From Nocardia brasiliensis NBRC 14402 (lineage in GTDB: Bacteria > Actinomycetota > Actinomycetes > Mycobacteriales > Mycobacteriaceae): a stretch of 64,000 nucleotides of DNA. Each line of letters begins with the position of its first letter. The stretch's first letter is position 1. The stretch covers positions 1 through 64,000 of the forward strand of contig NZ_BAFT02000070.1 of assembly GCF_000308475.2 (NCBI RefSeq). Reading direction: 5' to 3'. The position numbers were made by a program, and so were the translations under genes. Below are positions 15,761 to 23,607 of this stretch, in pieces. The notes under the pieces are model-generated. The model worked only from the letters and a program-made list of their open reading frames with translations, was not told the origin of the DNA and ran no database searches.

Positions 15761-16633
15761 TTACTCGATGATGGGGAGGGGGAGGGTGTCGGTGGTGTCC
15801 GGGGTGGGGAGGGCGTCGCGGCGGATGGGGAGGGTGGGTTGTTCGGCGCGGTGCAGGGGGAGAGTTGGGGCCGGATCTTCGGGGACGGGGCGGACCTTGG
15901 CGGGCAGGCGGTAACAGGCGCGGGCGTTGTCCTCGAGCACGGCGAACATGTCGGTGCCGACGACATCGCAGAGCAGGTCGACGTCGGAATCCTGGAAGGG
16001 GCGGCCCGCGCGGGTGCCGGGCAGGTCGGTGCCGAACATCAGCGCCTCGGGATTGACGGCGTGGATCCGGCGCAGCGTGTCCGCGACCGGCAACGCGACC
16101 CGGCCGAAACCCGTTGCCTTGACCCGCGCCCCGCGATCGACGAGATCGAGCAGGTAGGGCAGGCCCTCCTCGGACATGCCGAGATGGTCGATGGTGAACG
16201 CGGGCAGCTTGGACAGCACCGGCTGCAGCGAGGTGAGCATCGTGCCGTCGATGTAGACCTCGACATGCCAGCCGACCAGTTCGTGCGCGCGCAGCGCCTG
16301 CAGGGTCATGCCGGTGATGTCGGCGGCGGCGCGCTTGAGGTTGAACCGCAGCCCGCGCACGCCGATCCGGTCCAGCTCGATGATCTCGTCGTCGGTGGCG
16401 TCGAGATCGAGCCGGGTGACGCCGACCCAGCCCTCGCCCAGTTCGGCGAGGGCGGCCCGCAGATAGGTCTGATCGGTGCCCTGGAATGACCCGCTGACCA
16501 CGGCACCACCGTCGATATCGAAGCGCGACATGCGCTTTCGATAGTCGGCGATGGTGAACGGGTCGGGCAGGTAGCCCTCGTTCTCGACCCGCGGGAACCG
16601 TGGGTCGAAGATATGGAGATGGGCATCGAACAC
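15761..16633 (-). CDS. Amidohydrolase family protein
   Basis: About 290 aa from GTG 16633 (MFDAHLHIFDP). The DAHLHIFDP metal-binding motif, the FTIDHLGMSEEG His motif and the MFGTDLPG Asp motif follow the order of amidohydrolase_2 (TIM-barrel, ACMSD/dicarboxylic-lactonase type) enzymes, so it is probably a metal-dependent C-C or C-O hydrolase. The last 50 residues are a Pro/Thr/Leu-rich tail without a fold. It lies 62 bp downstream of fprA on the same strand and may be co-transcribed with it. The substrate is unknown. Confidence 0.8.
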   Translation of the reverse strand: MFDAHLHIFDPRFPRVENEGYLPDPFTIADYRKRMSRFDIDGGAVVSGSFQGTDQTYLRAALAELGEGWVGVTRLDLDATDDEIIELDRIGVRGLRFNLKRAAADITGMTLQALRAHELVGWHVEVYIDGTMLTSLQPVLSKLPAFTIDHLGMSEEGLPYLLDLVDRGARVKATGFGRVALPVADTLRRIHAVNPEALMFGTDLPGTRAGRPFQDSDVDLLCDVVGTDMFAVLEDNARACYRLPAKVRPVPEDPAPTLPLHRAEQPTLPIRRDALPTPDTTDTLPLPIIE

Positions 16634-16695
16634 TTGTACAGAATGCCTCAGTGCGCGAAGTTTCGCTGTCGCGACGGTTACCGGCGAGCCGGGGC

Positions 16696-18084
16696 TCAGA
16701 CCTTGTGCGGCTCGCTGGCGCGCAGCATGTCCTCGCGCTCGACCACCTTGACGCGCTCGCGGCCCTCCGGCTCGCCGAGGGCGCGCTCGTGCGCGTCCAG
16801 GCGGTACCAGCCCTGCCAAGTGGTGAACGGGATGCCCTTGCCCTCGAGGAACTCGGTGACCGCGTCCAGCTCGGGGCGCTCGGCCGGGGTGAAGTCCTTG
16901 CTGTCGTCGAGCAGGCAGGCCACGGTCTCGTTGGCGTCGCCCTTGGTGTGGCCGATGAGGCCGACCGGGCCGCGCTTGATCCAGCCGGTGACGTAGGTGG
17001 CCGGAATGTAGCGGTCGGCGCCGTCGGCGTTCTCGTCGGCGATGACGCGGCCCGCCTCGTTGGGCACGGTGCCGGCCTGGTCGTCGAACGGCAGGTTGGT
17101 CAGGTTCTGCGACAGGTAGCCGACGGCGCGGTAGATCGCCTGCACGTCCCAGTCCTTGAAGACGCCGGTGCCCTTGACGTTGCCGGTGCCGTCGAGCTGG
17201 GTGCGCTCGGTGCGCAGGCCGACGACCTTGCCGTCCTCGCCGAGGATCTCGGCGGGCGACTCGAAGAAGTGCAGGAACAGCTTGTGCGGCCGGTTGCCGA
17301 CATCGCGAATGGCCCACTGCTCCAGCGTGTTCGCGATCATGTCGACCTGCTTGGAGTGCCGGCGCGCGGCCTCGGAGCCCTCGTCGTAGTCGATGTCCTC
17401 GGGATCGACGATGACCTCGATGGTCGGCGAGTGGTCCAGTTCGCGCAGTTCCAGCGGGGTGAACTTGGCCTGGGCCGGGCCGCGTCGTCCGAAGACGTGC
17501 ACCTCGACCGCCTTGTTGGCCTTCAGGCCGGCGTAGACGTTCGGCGGGATCTCGGTCGGCAGCAGTTCGTCACCGGTCTTGGCCAGCACGCGTGCCACGT
17601 CGAGCGCGACGTTGCCGACACCGAGCACGGCGACCTTCTCCGCGTCCAGCGGCCAGGTGCGCGGCACGTCCGGGTGGCCGTCGTACCAGGACACGAAGTC
17701 GGCGGCGCCGTAGGAGCCGTCCAGCCCGATGCCGGGGATGCCGAGCGCGCGGTCGGCGTTGGCGCCGGTGGAGAAGATCACCGCGTCATAGAAGATGCGC
17801 AGGTCGTCCAGGGTGATGTCGGTGCCGTAGTCGATGTTGCCGAGCAGCCGCACCTGCGGCTTGTCGAGCACCTTGTGCAGCGCGGTGATGATGCCTTTGA
17901 TCCGCGGGTGGTCCGGCGCGACGCCGTAGCGGATCAGGCCGAACGGCGCGGGCATGCGCTCGAACAGGTCGATGCTCACCTCGGCGTCGGACTTCATCAG
18001 GGCGTCGGCGGCGTAGATCCCGGCCGGCCCGGCGCCGACGATGGCGATGCGGAGCGGGCGGGTAGCGGCACTCTGTTCGGTCAT
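16696..18084 (-). CDS. fprA: NADPH-ferredoxin/adrenodoxin-type reductase
   Basis: A 462-aa flavoprotein that passes electrons from NADPH to ferredoxins, for example those serving cytochromes P450 or iron release. The FAD-binding GxGxxG is in IAIVGAGPAGIYAADAL at the N-terminus, and the NADP motif is in VAVLGVGNVALDVARVL. FGLIRYGVAPDHPRIK is the adrenodoxin-reductase signature, and YVTGWIKRGPVGLIGHTKGDANET is near the end. The start is ATG 18084 (MTEQSAATRP), with AAGGG about 10 nt upstream. A perfect 16-bp palindrome resembling an iron-regulator box lies 46 bp ahead of the start. Confidence 0.96.
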   Translation of the reverse strand: MTEQSAATRPLRIAIVGAGPAGIYAADALMKSDAEVSIDLFERMPAPFGLIRYGVAPDHPRIKGIITALHKVLDKPQVRLLGNIDYGTDITLDDLRIFYDAVIFSTGANADRALGIPGIGLDGSYGAADFVSWYDGHPDVPRTWPLDAEKVAVLGVGNVALDVARVLAKTGDELLPTEIPPNVYAGLKANKAVEVHVFGRRGPAQAKFTPLELRELDHSPTIEVIVDPEDIDYDEGSEAARRHSKQVDMIANTLEQWAIRDVGNRPHKLFLHFFESPAEILGEDGKVVGLRTERTQLDGTGNVKGTGVFKDWDVQAIYRAVGYLSQNLTNLPFDDQAGTVPNEAGRVIADENADGADRYIPATYVTGWIKRGPVGLIGHTKGDANETVACLLDDSKDFTPAERPELDAVTEFLEGKGIPFTTWQGWYRLDAHERALGEPEGRERVKVVEREDMLRASEPHKV

Positions 18085-18129
18085 CTTTAACGGCACCCTT
18101 ATGGTCGAGAACAAATTAACGGCGTCTTG

Positions 18130-18145
18130 CTTAGCCTAGGCTAAG
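18130..18145 (-). promoter_or_regulatory. IdeR/DtxR-like iron box upstream of fprA
   Basis: CTTAGCCTAGGCTAAG is a perfect 16-bp palindrome, 46 bp upstream of the fprA start. It contains overlapping TTAGCCTA and TAGGCTAA words, which are parts of the known DtxR/IdeR consensus (TTAGGTTAGSCTAACCTAA), but its dyad is even rather than odd. Iron-dependent repression of fprA would follow; this is inference. Confidence 0.5.
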
Positions 18146-18432
18146 TCACGCGCTGGCTGGTTGCACCTACCGATGCGGACCCCGGAGCCGTCGGCTCGTG
18201 GCCCACTCCGTCGCGGCTATGACAGCAGGCCGCAGTCTTGCGATTCTATCGGTGCTGCGCGGGCCCGCCCGCGGCGGTGCGTGAACTGAGCGGATGCCAC
18301 CCCGGGCGTTCTGTCCTGGTTACCCGATCTGCTCGCGCTGATCCTCGCGTGCCGCAGCGGAGTTCGGCGTCGTCGCGGCCGCGATGCGGGGCCGATCGCC
18401 GGATTGCGCCGCCCACCAGGGATCATCGTCGT
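18146..18432. other. Divergent intergenic region fprA / membrane-anchored protein gene
   Basis: Apart from the iron-box-like palindrome at its left end, no gene, repeat or clear promoter element is seen in this stretch. Open frames crossing it have atypical Arg/Pro-rich composition and are judged to be shadows. Confidence 0.5.
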
Positions 18433-18879
18433 ATGACTGAGCCGCAGCCGCCCGCCGCAGACGAGCCCATCGTGGTCGATCAGACCGATCGGCGCTCGGT
18501 GGTGCCGTTCGCCGCGGCCGGGATTTTCGCGGTGCTCGTGCTCGCGGCGATCATCATCGGCGGGGTGGTCTCGCCCGCTGAGAAAAATGTCACAGAATCC
18601 GACCGGATCACTGCCGCCGTCAACCGCTTCGTCGAGGGCAGCAACCAGACCAGTGCGGTGCCGCCACCAGGCACGGGCTGCCCGGATTTCGATCCGAAGC
18701 GGTCCCCACTGGCGGGGCGCTCCGGTGCCGGAAAGACTGTAGAGGTAACGAAAATCGAGAACCCGATGGTCGACGGCGACCGCGCCAAGGCGACCGTCAC
18801 CACCAAGGTCGAGGGCAACGAGGCCACCGCCCTCTGGAATCTGACCAGATCCGGTGACAAATGGCTGGTCTGCGATTGA
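18433..18879 (+). CDS. Membrane-anchored extracytoplasmic protein, unknown function
   Basis: A 148-aa protein. It has a short acidic, Pro-rich cytoplasmic head (residues 1-25), one transmembrane helix (about 29-48, VPFAAAGIFAVLVLAAIIIG) and an extracytoplasmic domain of about 100 residues with two cysteines (in TGCPDF and at the C-terminal WLVCD) that may form a disulfide. The domain has alternating beta-like stretches. No family was recognised with certainty. The start is ATG 18433 (MTEPQPPAADEP). It ends 25 bp before the promoter of the riboswitch-controlled rhodanese gene. Confidence 0.75.
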   Translation: MTEPQPPAADEPIVVDQTDRRSVVPFAAAGIFAVLVLAAIIIGGVVSPAEKNVTESDRITAAVNRFVEGSNQTSAVPPPGTGCPDFDPKRSPLAGRSGAGKTVEVTKIENPMVDGDRAKATVTTKVEGNEATALWNLTRSGDKWLVCD

Positions 18880-18903
18880 CCGTTCCCACAGCGTGAGCAG
18901 CCG

Positions 18904-18934
18904 TTTGACACGGTGACCCTTGTCCAGGCAATCT
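18904..18934 (+). promoter_or_regulatory. Candidate promoter of the SAM-controlled operon
   Basis: A consensus -35 TTGACA is at 18904-18909, with a weak -10-like CAATCT at 18929-18934 (19-bp spacing). The start point would fall just ahead of the riboswitch at about 18941. Confidence 0.45.
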
Positions 18935-18940
18935 CAGCTG

Positions 18941-19024
18941 AAGGTCATGAGAACCAGTGTCAAGCCCCGGCAATACTGGTCGGCAACCCTCCTCCGCGGT
19001 GGGGTGCTCCGGGTGACGACCTGG
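18941..19024 (+). ncRNA. SAM-IV riboswitch
   Basis: The region matches the actinobacterial SAM-IV aptamer by recall. A closing stem pairs AGGTCA (18942-18947) with TGACGACCT (about 19014-19022). The conserved CAAGCCCCGGC (18961-18971), GGCAACCCTCCTCCGCGGTG (18982-19001) and GGGTGCTCCGGGTGA (19002-19016) follow in the expected order. SAM-IV senses S-adenosylmethionine, and the downstream rhodanese-metZ genes make homocysteine, so high SAM should lower their expression. The 46 nt between the aptamer and the start codon carry the ribosome-binding site but no obvious T-tract terminator, so translational control is possible. Confidence 0.88.
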
Positions 19025-19070
19025 CCGCGCGTCAATCGAGCGCGGCAAGTGCGGATTCTAGGAGGTCCAT

Positions 19071-19487
19071 ATGTCTTATGCCGGTGACATCACGCCGCAG
19101 CAGGCGTGGGAACTGTTGCGCGACAATCCCGATGCCATTCTGGTCGACGTGCGCACCACGGCCGAATGGAAGTTCGTCGGGGTGCCCGACACCAGCTCGA
19201 TCGACCGGCAGACGGTCCTGATCGAGTGGGTCGACAGCAGCGGGACGCGCAACGGCGAGTTCACCGACCAGCTGCTCGCGGCGCTCGACGGGCGCAAGCC
19301 GGAGGCGCCGGTGATCTTCCTCTGTCGTTCGGGGCAGCGTTCCATCGGCGCGGCGGTCGCCTCGACCGCCGCCGGCTTCAGCGCCTCCTACAACGTGCTC
19401 GAAGGATTCGAAGGTCCGCTCGACGAACACGGGCACCGCGGCGGCTCCGGCTGGCGTGCCCTCGGCCTGCCCTGGCGGCAGTCGTGA
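19071..19487 (+). CDS. Rhodanese-like domain protein
   Basis: A 138-aa single-domain rhodanese that carries sulfane sulfur on an active-site Cys in FLCRSGQRS (about residue 85). The usual VDVRT and SIGAAVAS rhodanese features surround it, and it ends with a family-typical GWRALGLPWRQ tail. It is the counterpart of Rv0390. ATG 19071 is preceded by GGAGGT (19061-19066). The gene follows a SAM-IV riboswitch and lies 61 bp ahead of metZ, so it probably supplies or handles sulfur for homocysteine synthesis; this role is inferred from context. Confidence 0.92.
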   Translation: MSYAGDITPQQAWELLRDNPDAILVDVRTTAEWKFVGVPDTSSIDRQTVLIEWVDSSGTRNGEFTDQLLAALDGRKPEAPVIFLCRSGQRSIGAAVASTAAGFSASYNVLEGFEGPLDEHGHRGGSGWRALGLPWRQS

Positions 19488-19548
19488 ACGCGGGGGCGTG
19501 CTGTAGCGCGCCGATGTTCGGTGGTGTGCGGAACTCGGGGAGGCAGTT

Positions 19549-20763
19549 GTGATCACCGGTGGTGCGTTCGACAAGCCGCTGCCCGAAGGCGTCGGTCCCG
19601 CGACCCTCGGTGTGCGAGGCGGGTTGCGCCGCTCGGGTTTCGAGGAAACTTCCGAGGCGCTGTACCTGACCTCCGGGTTCGTCTACGAGAGCGCCGAGGC
19701 GGCCGAGGCCGCGTTCACCGGCGACGTCGAGCATTTCGTCTACTCCCGCTACGGCAATCCGACGGTCGCCATGTTCGAGGAGCGGATGCGGCTGCTCGAC
19801 GGCGCCGAGGCGTGCTTCGCGACCGCGAGCGGAATGTCGGCGGTATTCACGGCTTTGGGCGCCCTGCTCGGCGCCGGTGACCGACTCGTGGCCGCGCGCA
19901 GCCTGTTCGGTTCCTGCTTCGTGGTGTGCAACGAGATCCTGCCGCGCTGGGGCGTGGAAACCGTCTTCGTCGACGGCGAGGATATGGATCAGTGGGAAGC
20001 GGCGCTGTCGGTGCCGACCCAGGCGGTGTTCTTCGAGACGCCCGCCAACCCGATGCAGACCCTCGTGGACGTGCGCCGGGTCGCCGAACTCGCGCACGCC
20101 GCGGGCGCGAAAGTGGTGCTGGACAACGTCTTCGCCACGCCGCTGCTGCAACGCGGCTTCGAACTCGGCGCCGATGTGGTGGTCTATTCGGGTACCAAAC
20201 ACATCGACGGCCAGGGCCGGGTGCTCGGCGGCGCCATCCTCGGTGCCCGGGACTACATCGAGGGCCCGGTGAAAACCCTTATGCGCCATACCGGTCCGGC
20301 GCTGAGCCCGTTCAACGCGTGGACCCTGCTCAAGGGTTTGGAGACGATGCCGCTGCGGGTCCGGCATTCCACCGAGTCCGCGCTGCGCATCGCCCGGTTC
20401 CTGGAGTCCAACAAGGCCGTCAGTTGGGTGAAATACCCGTTCCTGGAATCACATCCGCAGCACGAGCTGGCCGCGAGCCAGATGAGCGGCGGCGGCACCG
20501 TGGTCACCTTCGAACTGGACGCACCCGCGCACGAGGCCAAGAAGCGCGCCTTCGAGGTGCTCAACCGGTTGCGCGTCATCGACATCTCCAACAACCTCGG
20601 CGACGCGAAATCCCTGATCACCCACCCCGCCACCACAACCCACCGCGCGATGGGCCCCGACGGCCGCGCCACCATCGGCCTCACCGACGGCGTCGTCCGC
20701 ATCTCCGTCGGCCTGGAAGACCTCGACGACCTCCTCGCCGACCTCGACCACGCGCTGAGCTGA
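19549..20763 (+). CDS. metZ: O-succinylhomoserine sulfhydrylase
   Basis: A 404-aa Cys/Met-metabolism PLP enzyme that makes homocysteine directly from activated homoserine and sulfide. The PLP lysine is in VVYSGTKHIDGQGRVLGG, with the SRYGNPT and DNVFATP motifs upstream. GTG 19549 follows GGGGAGG by 5 nt. Its position behind the rhodanese gene matches Rv0391. The operon is led by a SAM-IV riboswitch and ended by a long hairpin that is also a member of a repeat family. Confidence 0.95.
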   Translation: MITGGAFDKPLPEGVGPATLGVRGGLRRSGFEETSEALYLTSGFVYESAEAAEAAFTGDVEHFVYSRYGNPTVAMFEERMRLLDGAEACFATASGMSAVFTALGALLGAGDRLVAARSLFGSCFVVCNEILPRWGVETVFVDGEDMDQWEAALSVPTQAVFFETPANPMQTLVDVRRVAELAHAAGAKVVLDNVFATPLLQRGFELGADVVVYSGTKHIDGQGRVLGGAILGARDYIEGPVKTLMRHTGPALSPFNAWTLLKGLETMPLRVRHSTESALRIARFLESNKAVSWVKYPFLESHPQHELAASQMSGGGTVVTFELDAPAHEAKKRAFEVLNRLRVIDISNNLGDAKSLITHPATTTHRAMGPDGRATIGLTDGVVRISVGLEDLDDLLADLDHALS

Positions 20764-20765
20764 AC

Positions 20766-20827
20766 CACAGAGGTTCCATCCGGTTCACAGGGCTTACGCG
20801 CCCTGTGAACCGGATGAACTGTCTGTG
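20766..20827. repeat. 62-bp hairpin repeat, copy A (also terminator of metZ)
   Basis: The core is a perfect 16-bp stem (20778-20793 with 20800-20815, loop TTACGC), and the ends CACAGA/TCTGTG also pair. Copies B (24623-24684) and C (24937-24998) have the same 62-bp length, the same ends and a similar core. Copy A lies between the convergent metZ and RpiB-like genes, so it can terminate both. Confidence 0.8.
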
Positions 20828-20830
20828 ATG

Positions 20831-21268
20831 TCAGCCGATTTCGCCGAGGTGCGCCACGTTGGCCTGATCGACGGGGTCGGTGCTCGGGTTCGTGCCGAAC
20901 CAGGCGTCGAGGATCTCGCGTAGTTCGGCGGTCGACGTCAGGCGCAGGCTCAGCGCGAGGACGTTCGCGTCGTTCCATTTGCGCGCGCCCGCGGCGGTCG
21001 TCGCGTCGCCGCACAGCGCGGCGCGGATGCCCGCGACCTTGTTCGCGGCGATCGACGCGCCCGTCCCGGTCCAGCAGCACACGATCGCCTGATCGGCGCG
21101 GCCGTGCGCGACGTCCGTGGCGGCGGCCGCGCTGGCCCAGGCCCAGTCGTCACGTTCGGTATCGGACAGCGCGCCGTGCAGGACTGTCTCGTGTCCGCGC
21201 GCGGCCAGTTCGGCCACCAGTTCCGGTGCCACTCCGACGTTCTCGTCTGCTGCCACAGAGATCCGCAT
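20831..21268 (-). CDS. RpiB/LacA/LacB-family sugar-phosphate isomerase
   Basis: A 145-aa protein of the ribose-5-phosphate isomerase B family: MRISVAADENVG at the start, then CCWTGTGASIAANKV holding the catalytic Cys65, and the later KWNDANVLALS segment. The family interconverts aldose and ketose phosphates. A Trp replaces the usual Gly after the catalytic Cys. RpiB normally has a conserved N-terminal D-H-A-G-x-x-L loop, but here that loop reads ADENVG, so the substrate may differ from ribose 5-phosphate. It is divergent from the DJ-1 gene and shares its operator region. Confidence 0.85.
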   Translation of the reverse strand: MRISVAADENVGVAPELVAELAARGHETVLHGALSDTERDDWAWASAAAATDVAHGRADQAIVCCWTGTGASIAANKVAGIRAALCGDATTAAGARKWNDANVLALSLRLTSTAELREILDAWFGTNPSTDPVDQANVAHLGEIG

Positions 21269-21299
21269 ACCTCCAGATTAAGTCGTCGCGGCCAATCTG

Positions 21300-21336
21300 T
21301 TGACAGCATGCTGTCAAAGATGACAGGATACTGTCA
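21300..21336. promoter_or_regulatory. Two palindromic operators upstream of the DJ-1/MarR genes
   Basis: TTGACAGCATGCTGTCAA (21300-21317) is a perfect 18-bp palindrome. TGACAGGATACTGTCA (21321-21336) is a second palindrome with the same TGACAG/CTGTCA arms, its centre 20 bp away. The second overlaps the DJ-1 start codon. They are probably the operator of the MarR-type gene at 22033 and could also affect the divergent isomerase gene. Confidence 0.75.
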
Positions 21337-21980
21337 TGACGAAGAGAACAGTCCACGTAGCCGTCTACAACACCTTCTCCGACTGGGAGATCGGCGCGGC
21401 CACCGCGCACATCAACCGGACGCACTGGCAGAAGGAGCCGGGCACGTGGCAGACCAAGACGGTCGGGCCGACCACCGCACCGATCACCACGCTCGGCGGC
21501 ATGCACGTCACGCCGGAAATGGCGCTGGCCGACCTGCGACCCGAAGACAGTGCGATGCTGATCCTGGCGGGTGCGGACACGTGGGACACCGAAGAACTGA
21601 AGCCGTTCGCCCGCAAGGCGCGCGAGTTCCTCGCGGCGGGCGTGCCGGTCGCGGCGATCTGCGGCGCGACCCTGGGGTTGGCGCTCGAGGGCCTGCTCGA
21701 CGAGCGCAAGCACACCAGCAACGTTCGAGAATTCCTGCTCTACAGCGGATACGCGGGGGCGGACCACTATGTCGACGAGGCCGCGGTGACCGACGGCGAG
21801 CTGATCACCGCGGGCGGCACGTCGCCGTTCGAATTCGCGCGCGAGGTACTCGGCAAGCTCGGCGTGTACGAGCCGCACGTGCTCGCGGGGTGGTATCAGC
21901 TGTACGGACAGTCCGACGGCGCGGGCTGGGAGGTGCTCGCGGCCTACGACGAGCAGCAGTCCGCGGCCGCGGCCGGATGA
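21336..21980 (+). CDS. DJ-1/PfpI (type 1 glutamine amidotransferase-like) protein
   Basis: A 214-aa DJ-1/PfpI-superfamily protein. The nucleophile elbow AAICGATLG carries the reactive Cys (about residue 109), preceded by the LILAGADTWDTEE segment and followed by HTSNVREF. Such proteins act on glyoxals, cysteine modifications or small-molecule stress; the exact activity cannot be told. ATG 21336 lies inside the second of two palindromes, so a bound repressor would block both promoter and start. A MarR regulator gene follows 52 bp downstream, making a self-contained regulated pair. Confidence 0.9.
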   Translation: MTKRTVHVAVYNTFSDWEIGAATAHINRTHWQKEPGTWQTKTVGPTTAPITTLGGMHVTPEMALADLRPEDSAMLILAGADTWDTEELKPFARKAREFLAAGVPVAAICGATLGLALEGLLDERKHTSNVREFLLYSGYAGADHYVDEAAVTDGELITAGGTSPFEFAREVLGKLGVYEPHVLAGWYQLYGQSDGAGWEVLAAYDEQQSAAAAG

Positions 21981-22032
21981 GGAAGAATCGCACGGCGATC
22001 CGGCCGCTCGGCCGGATCGCGAGGAGGCACGG

Positions 22033-22482
22033 GTGACCAAGGATGAACAGGAACTCTTCGCGACCGCCGCGATCACGTCATTTCGGCTGAACGGCCAGTT
22101 CCTCGCCATCGCCGAGGAACTGGCCCGCCCCGCAGGGCTCACCGCGGCCTGGTGGCAGGTGCTCGGCGCGGTGCTGCGGGCGCCGCTGCCGGTGGCCGGC
22201 ATCGCCAGGGAGATGGGTATCACCAGGCAGAGCGTGCAGCGCATCGCGGATCTGCTGGTGGACAAGGGACTTGCCGAATACCGGCCGAACCCCGCGCACC
22301 GGCGGGCCAAACTCGTCGCCGTCACCGACGCGGGTCTCGCGGCGGTCCGCCGCATCGACCCGCAGCACGCCGTCGTCGCGCAGCGGCTGGTGGCCGAGCT
22401 CGGTCACGAGCAACTCGCAGCGACCGTCGCCGCGCTCACCGAGCTCTCCGCCGCACTGGACGCGATCACCGAGACCGGCTGA
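22033..22482 (+). CDS. MarR-family transcriptional regulator
   Basis: A 149-aa winged helix-turn-helix repressor. The DNA-binding segment runs through VAGIAREMGITRQSVQRIADLLVDKGLAEYRPNPAHRRAKLVAVT in its middle (residues about 57-100; recognition helix TRQSVQRIADLL, wing NPAHRRAK), flanked by dimerisation helices. GTG 22033 follows GAGGAGG by 6 nt. It is downstream of the DJ-1 gene in the same direction, and two palindromes that fit a MarR dimer lie at the head of the operon. It probably represses both genes until a ligand or oxidant releases it. Confidence 0.92.
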   Translation: MTKDEQELFATAAITSFRLNGQFLAIAEELARPAGLTAAWWQVLGAVLRAPLPVAGIAREMGITRQSVQRIADLLVDKGLAEYRPNPAHRRAKLVAVTDAGLAAVRRIDPQHAVVAQRLVAELGHEQLAATVAALTELSAALDAITETG

Positions 22483-22535
22483 TCGCGGCGGCGATCCGCC
22501 GGATTCGGGGCTCCGCCGGCCGGCCTCCGCGATCA
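22480..22535. terminator. Convergent terminator hairpin MarR / HAD
   Basis: A perfect 9-bp outer stem TGATCGCGG/CCGCGATCA (22480-22488 with 22527-22535) encloses further GC-rich inverted sequence. It begins at the MarR stop codon and lies between converging genes. Confidence 0.55.
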
Positions 22536-22552
22536 CTCGGTCATCGCATCGG

Positions 22553-23344
22553 TCAGGCGAACGGGTCCTTGGTCCGTCCGACGAGGTCGGCCACCGAATC
22601 GAGGACCGTCGTGGGCCGGTACGGGTACGCCTCGACCGAGGATCGGGTGGAGATGCCCGTGGTCACCAGGATCGTGCGCATGCCCGCCTCCAGACCGGAG
22701 ATGACGTCGGTGTCCATCCGGTCGCCGATCATCACGGTGGACTGCGAGTGCGCACCGAGCCTGCGCAGCGCCGAGCGCATCATCAGCGGATTGGGTTTGC
22801 CGATGTAGTACGGGTCGCGGCCGGTGGCGCGGGTGATCAGCGCGGCCACCGAACCGGTCGCGGGCAGCGAACCGTCCCGCGACGGTCCGGTCGGGTCCGG
22901 GTTGGTCGCGATGAAGCTCGCGCCGCGCTCGACCAACCGGATGGCGGTGGTGATCGCCTCGAACGAGTAGTTGCGGGTCTCGCCGAGCACCACGTAGTCG
23001 GGCTCGATCTCGGTGAGCACATACCCGATCTCGTGCAGCGCGGTGGTGAGGCCGGATTCGCCGACCACGTACGCGGTGCCGTTCGGGCGCTGCTCGTTCA
23101 GGAACGTCGCGGTGGCCAGCGCCGAGGTCCAGATCGATTCCTCCGGGATGTCGAGCCCGGTCTGACGCAGCCTGGCCTGCAGGTCACGCGGTGTGCGAAT
23201 GGAGTTGTTGGTCAGCACCAGGAACGGGGTCTCGTTGGCGCGCAGCTCGGCGAGGAACTCGTCGGCGCCGGGCACCAGCTGGTCCTCGTGCACCAGGACA
23301 CCGTCCATGTCGGTGAGATAGGACAGGATCGGTTCATCAGTCAC
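22553..23344 (-). CDS. HAD-IIA family hydrolase (NagD-like phosphatase)
   Basis: A 263-aa haloacid-dehalogenase phosphatase of the NagD/4-nitrophenylphosphatase subgroup. Motif I is YLTDMDGVLVHE, which carries the nucleophilic Asp. Motif II is VLTNNSIRTP. A cap domain lies between motifs II and III. KPNPLMMRSAL holds the Lys, and MIGDRMDTDVISG holds the metal-binding Asp residues. The start is taken as GTG 23344 (MTDEPILSYLTDMDG); the frame extends further upstream but into Arg/Ser-rich sequence. The natural substrate is unknown. It is divergent from fgd1. Confidence 0.9.
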   Translation of the reverse strand: MTDEPILSYLTDMDGVLVHEDQLVPGADEFLAELRANETPFLVLTNNSIRTPRDLQARLRQTGLDIPEESIWTSALATATFLNEQRPNGTAYVVGESGLTTALHEIGYVLTEIEPDYVVLGETRNYSFEAITTAIRLVERGASFIATNPDPTGPSRDGSLPATGSVAALITRATGRDPYYIGKPNPLMMRSALRRLGAHSQSTVMIGDRMDTDVISGLEAGMRTILVTTGISTRSSVEAYPYRPTTVLDSVADLVGRTKDPFA

Positions 23345-23607
23345 CAGACAATTGTCCGCTAACGGACGCGTAATCGGGGGCAAGTCCGGGTCGATGCGAC
23401 CCTTCGCACAACCGGGGTCCGTGCTGACTATGGTCGAAGTCGGCCGTCGAGGCGCGTCGGACGCACTCGAACGATCGCCGCCGCACGGGAACGTCCGCGG
23501 GCGGGCGGCGGTTGTAGCGAGACATGACCGCAGCGCGCCTGCGGCCGACGACGGTGCGCGGGAATGCCCGCGCACAGGTGTGCAGCGAAGCGACAGGAGT
23601 GGCGCAC

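Noticed and set aside
16634..17317. Longer N-terminus for the amidohydrolase
   Set aside because: The extension overlaps fprA almost completely and is Arg/Gly/Pro-rich; the family begins at FDAHLHIFDP.
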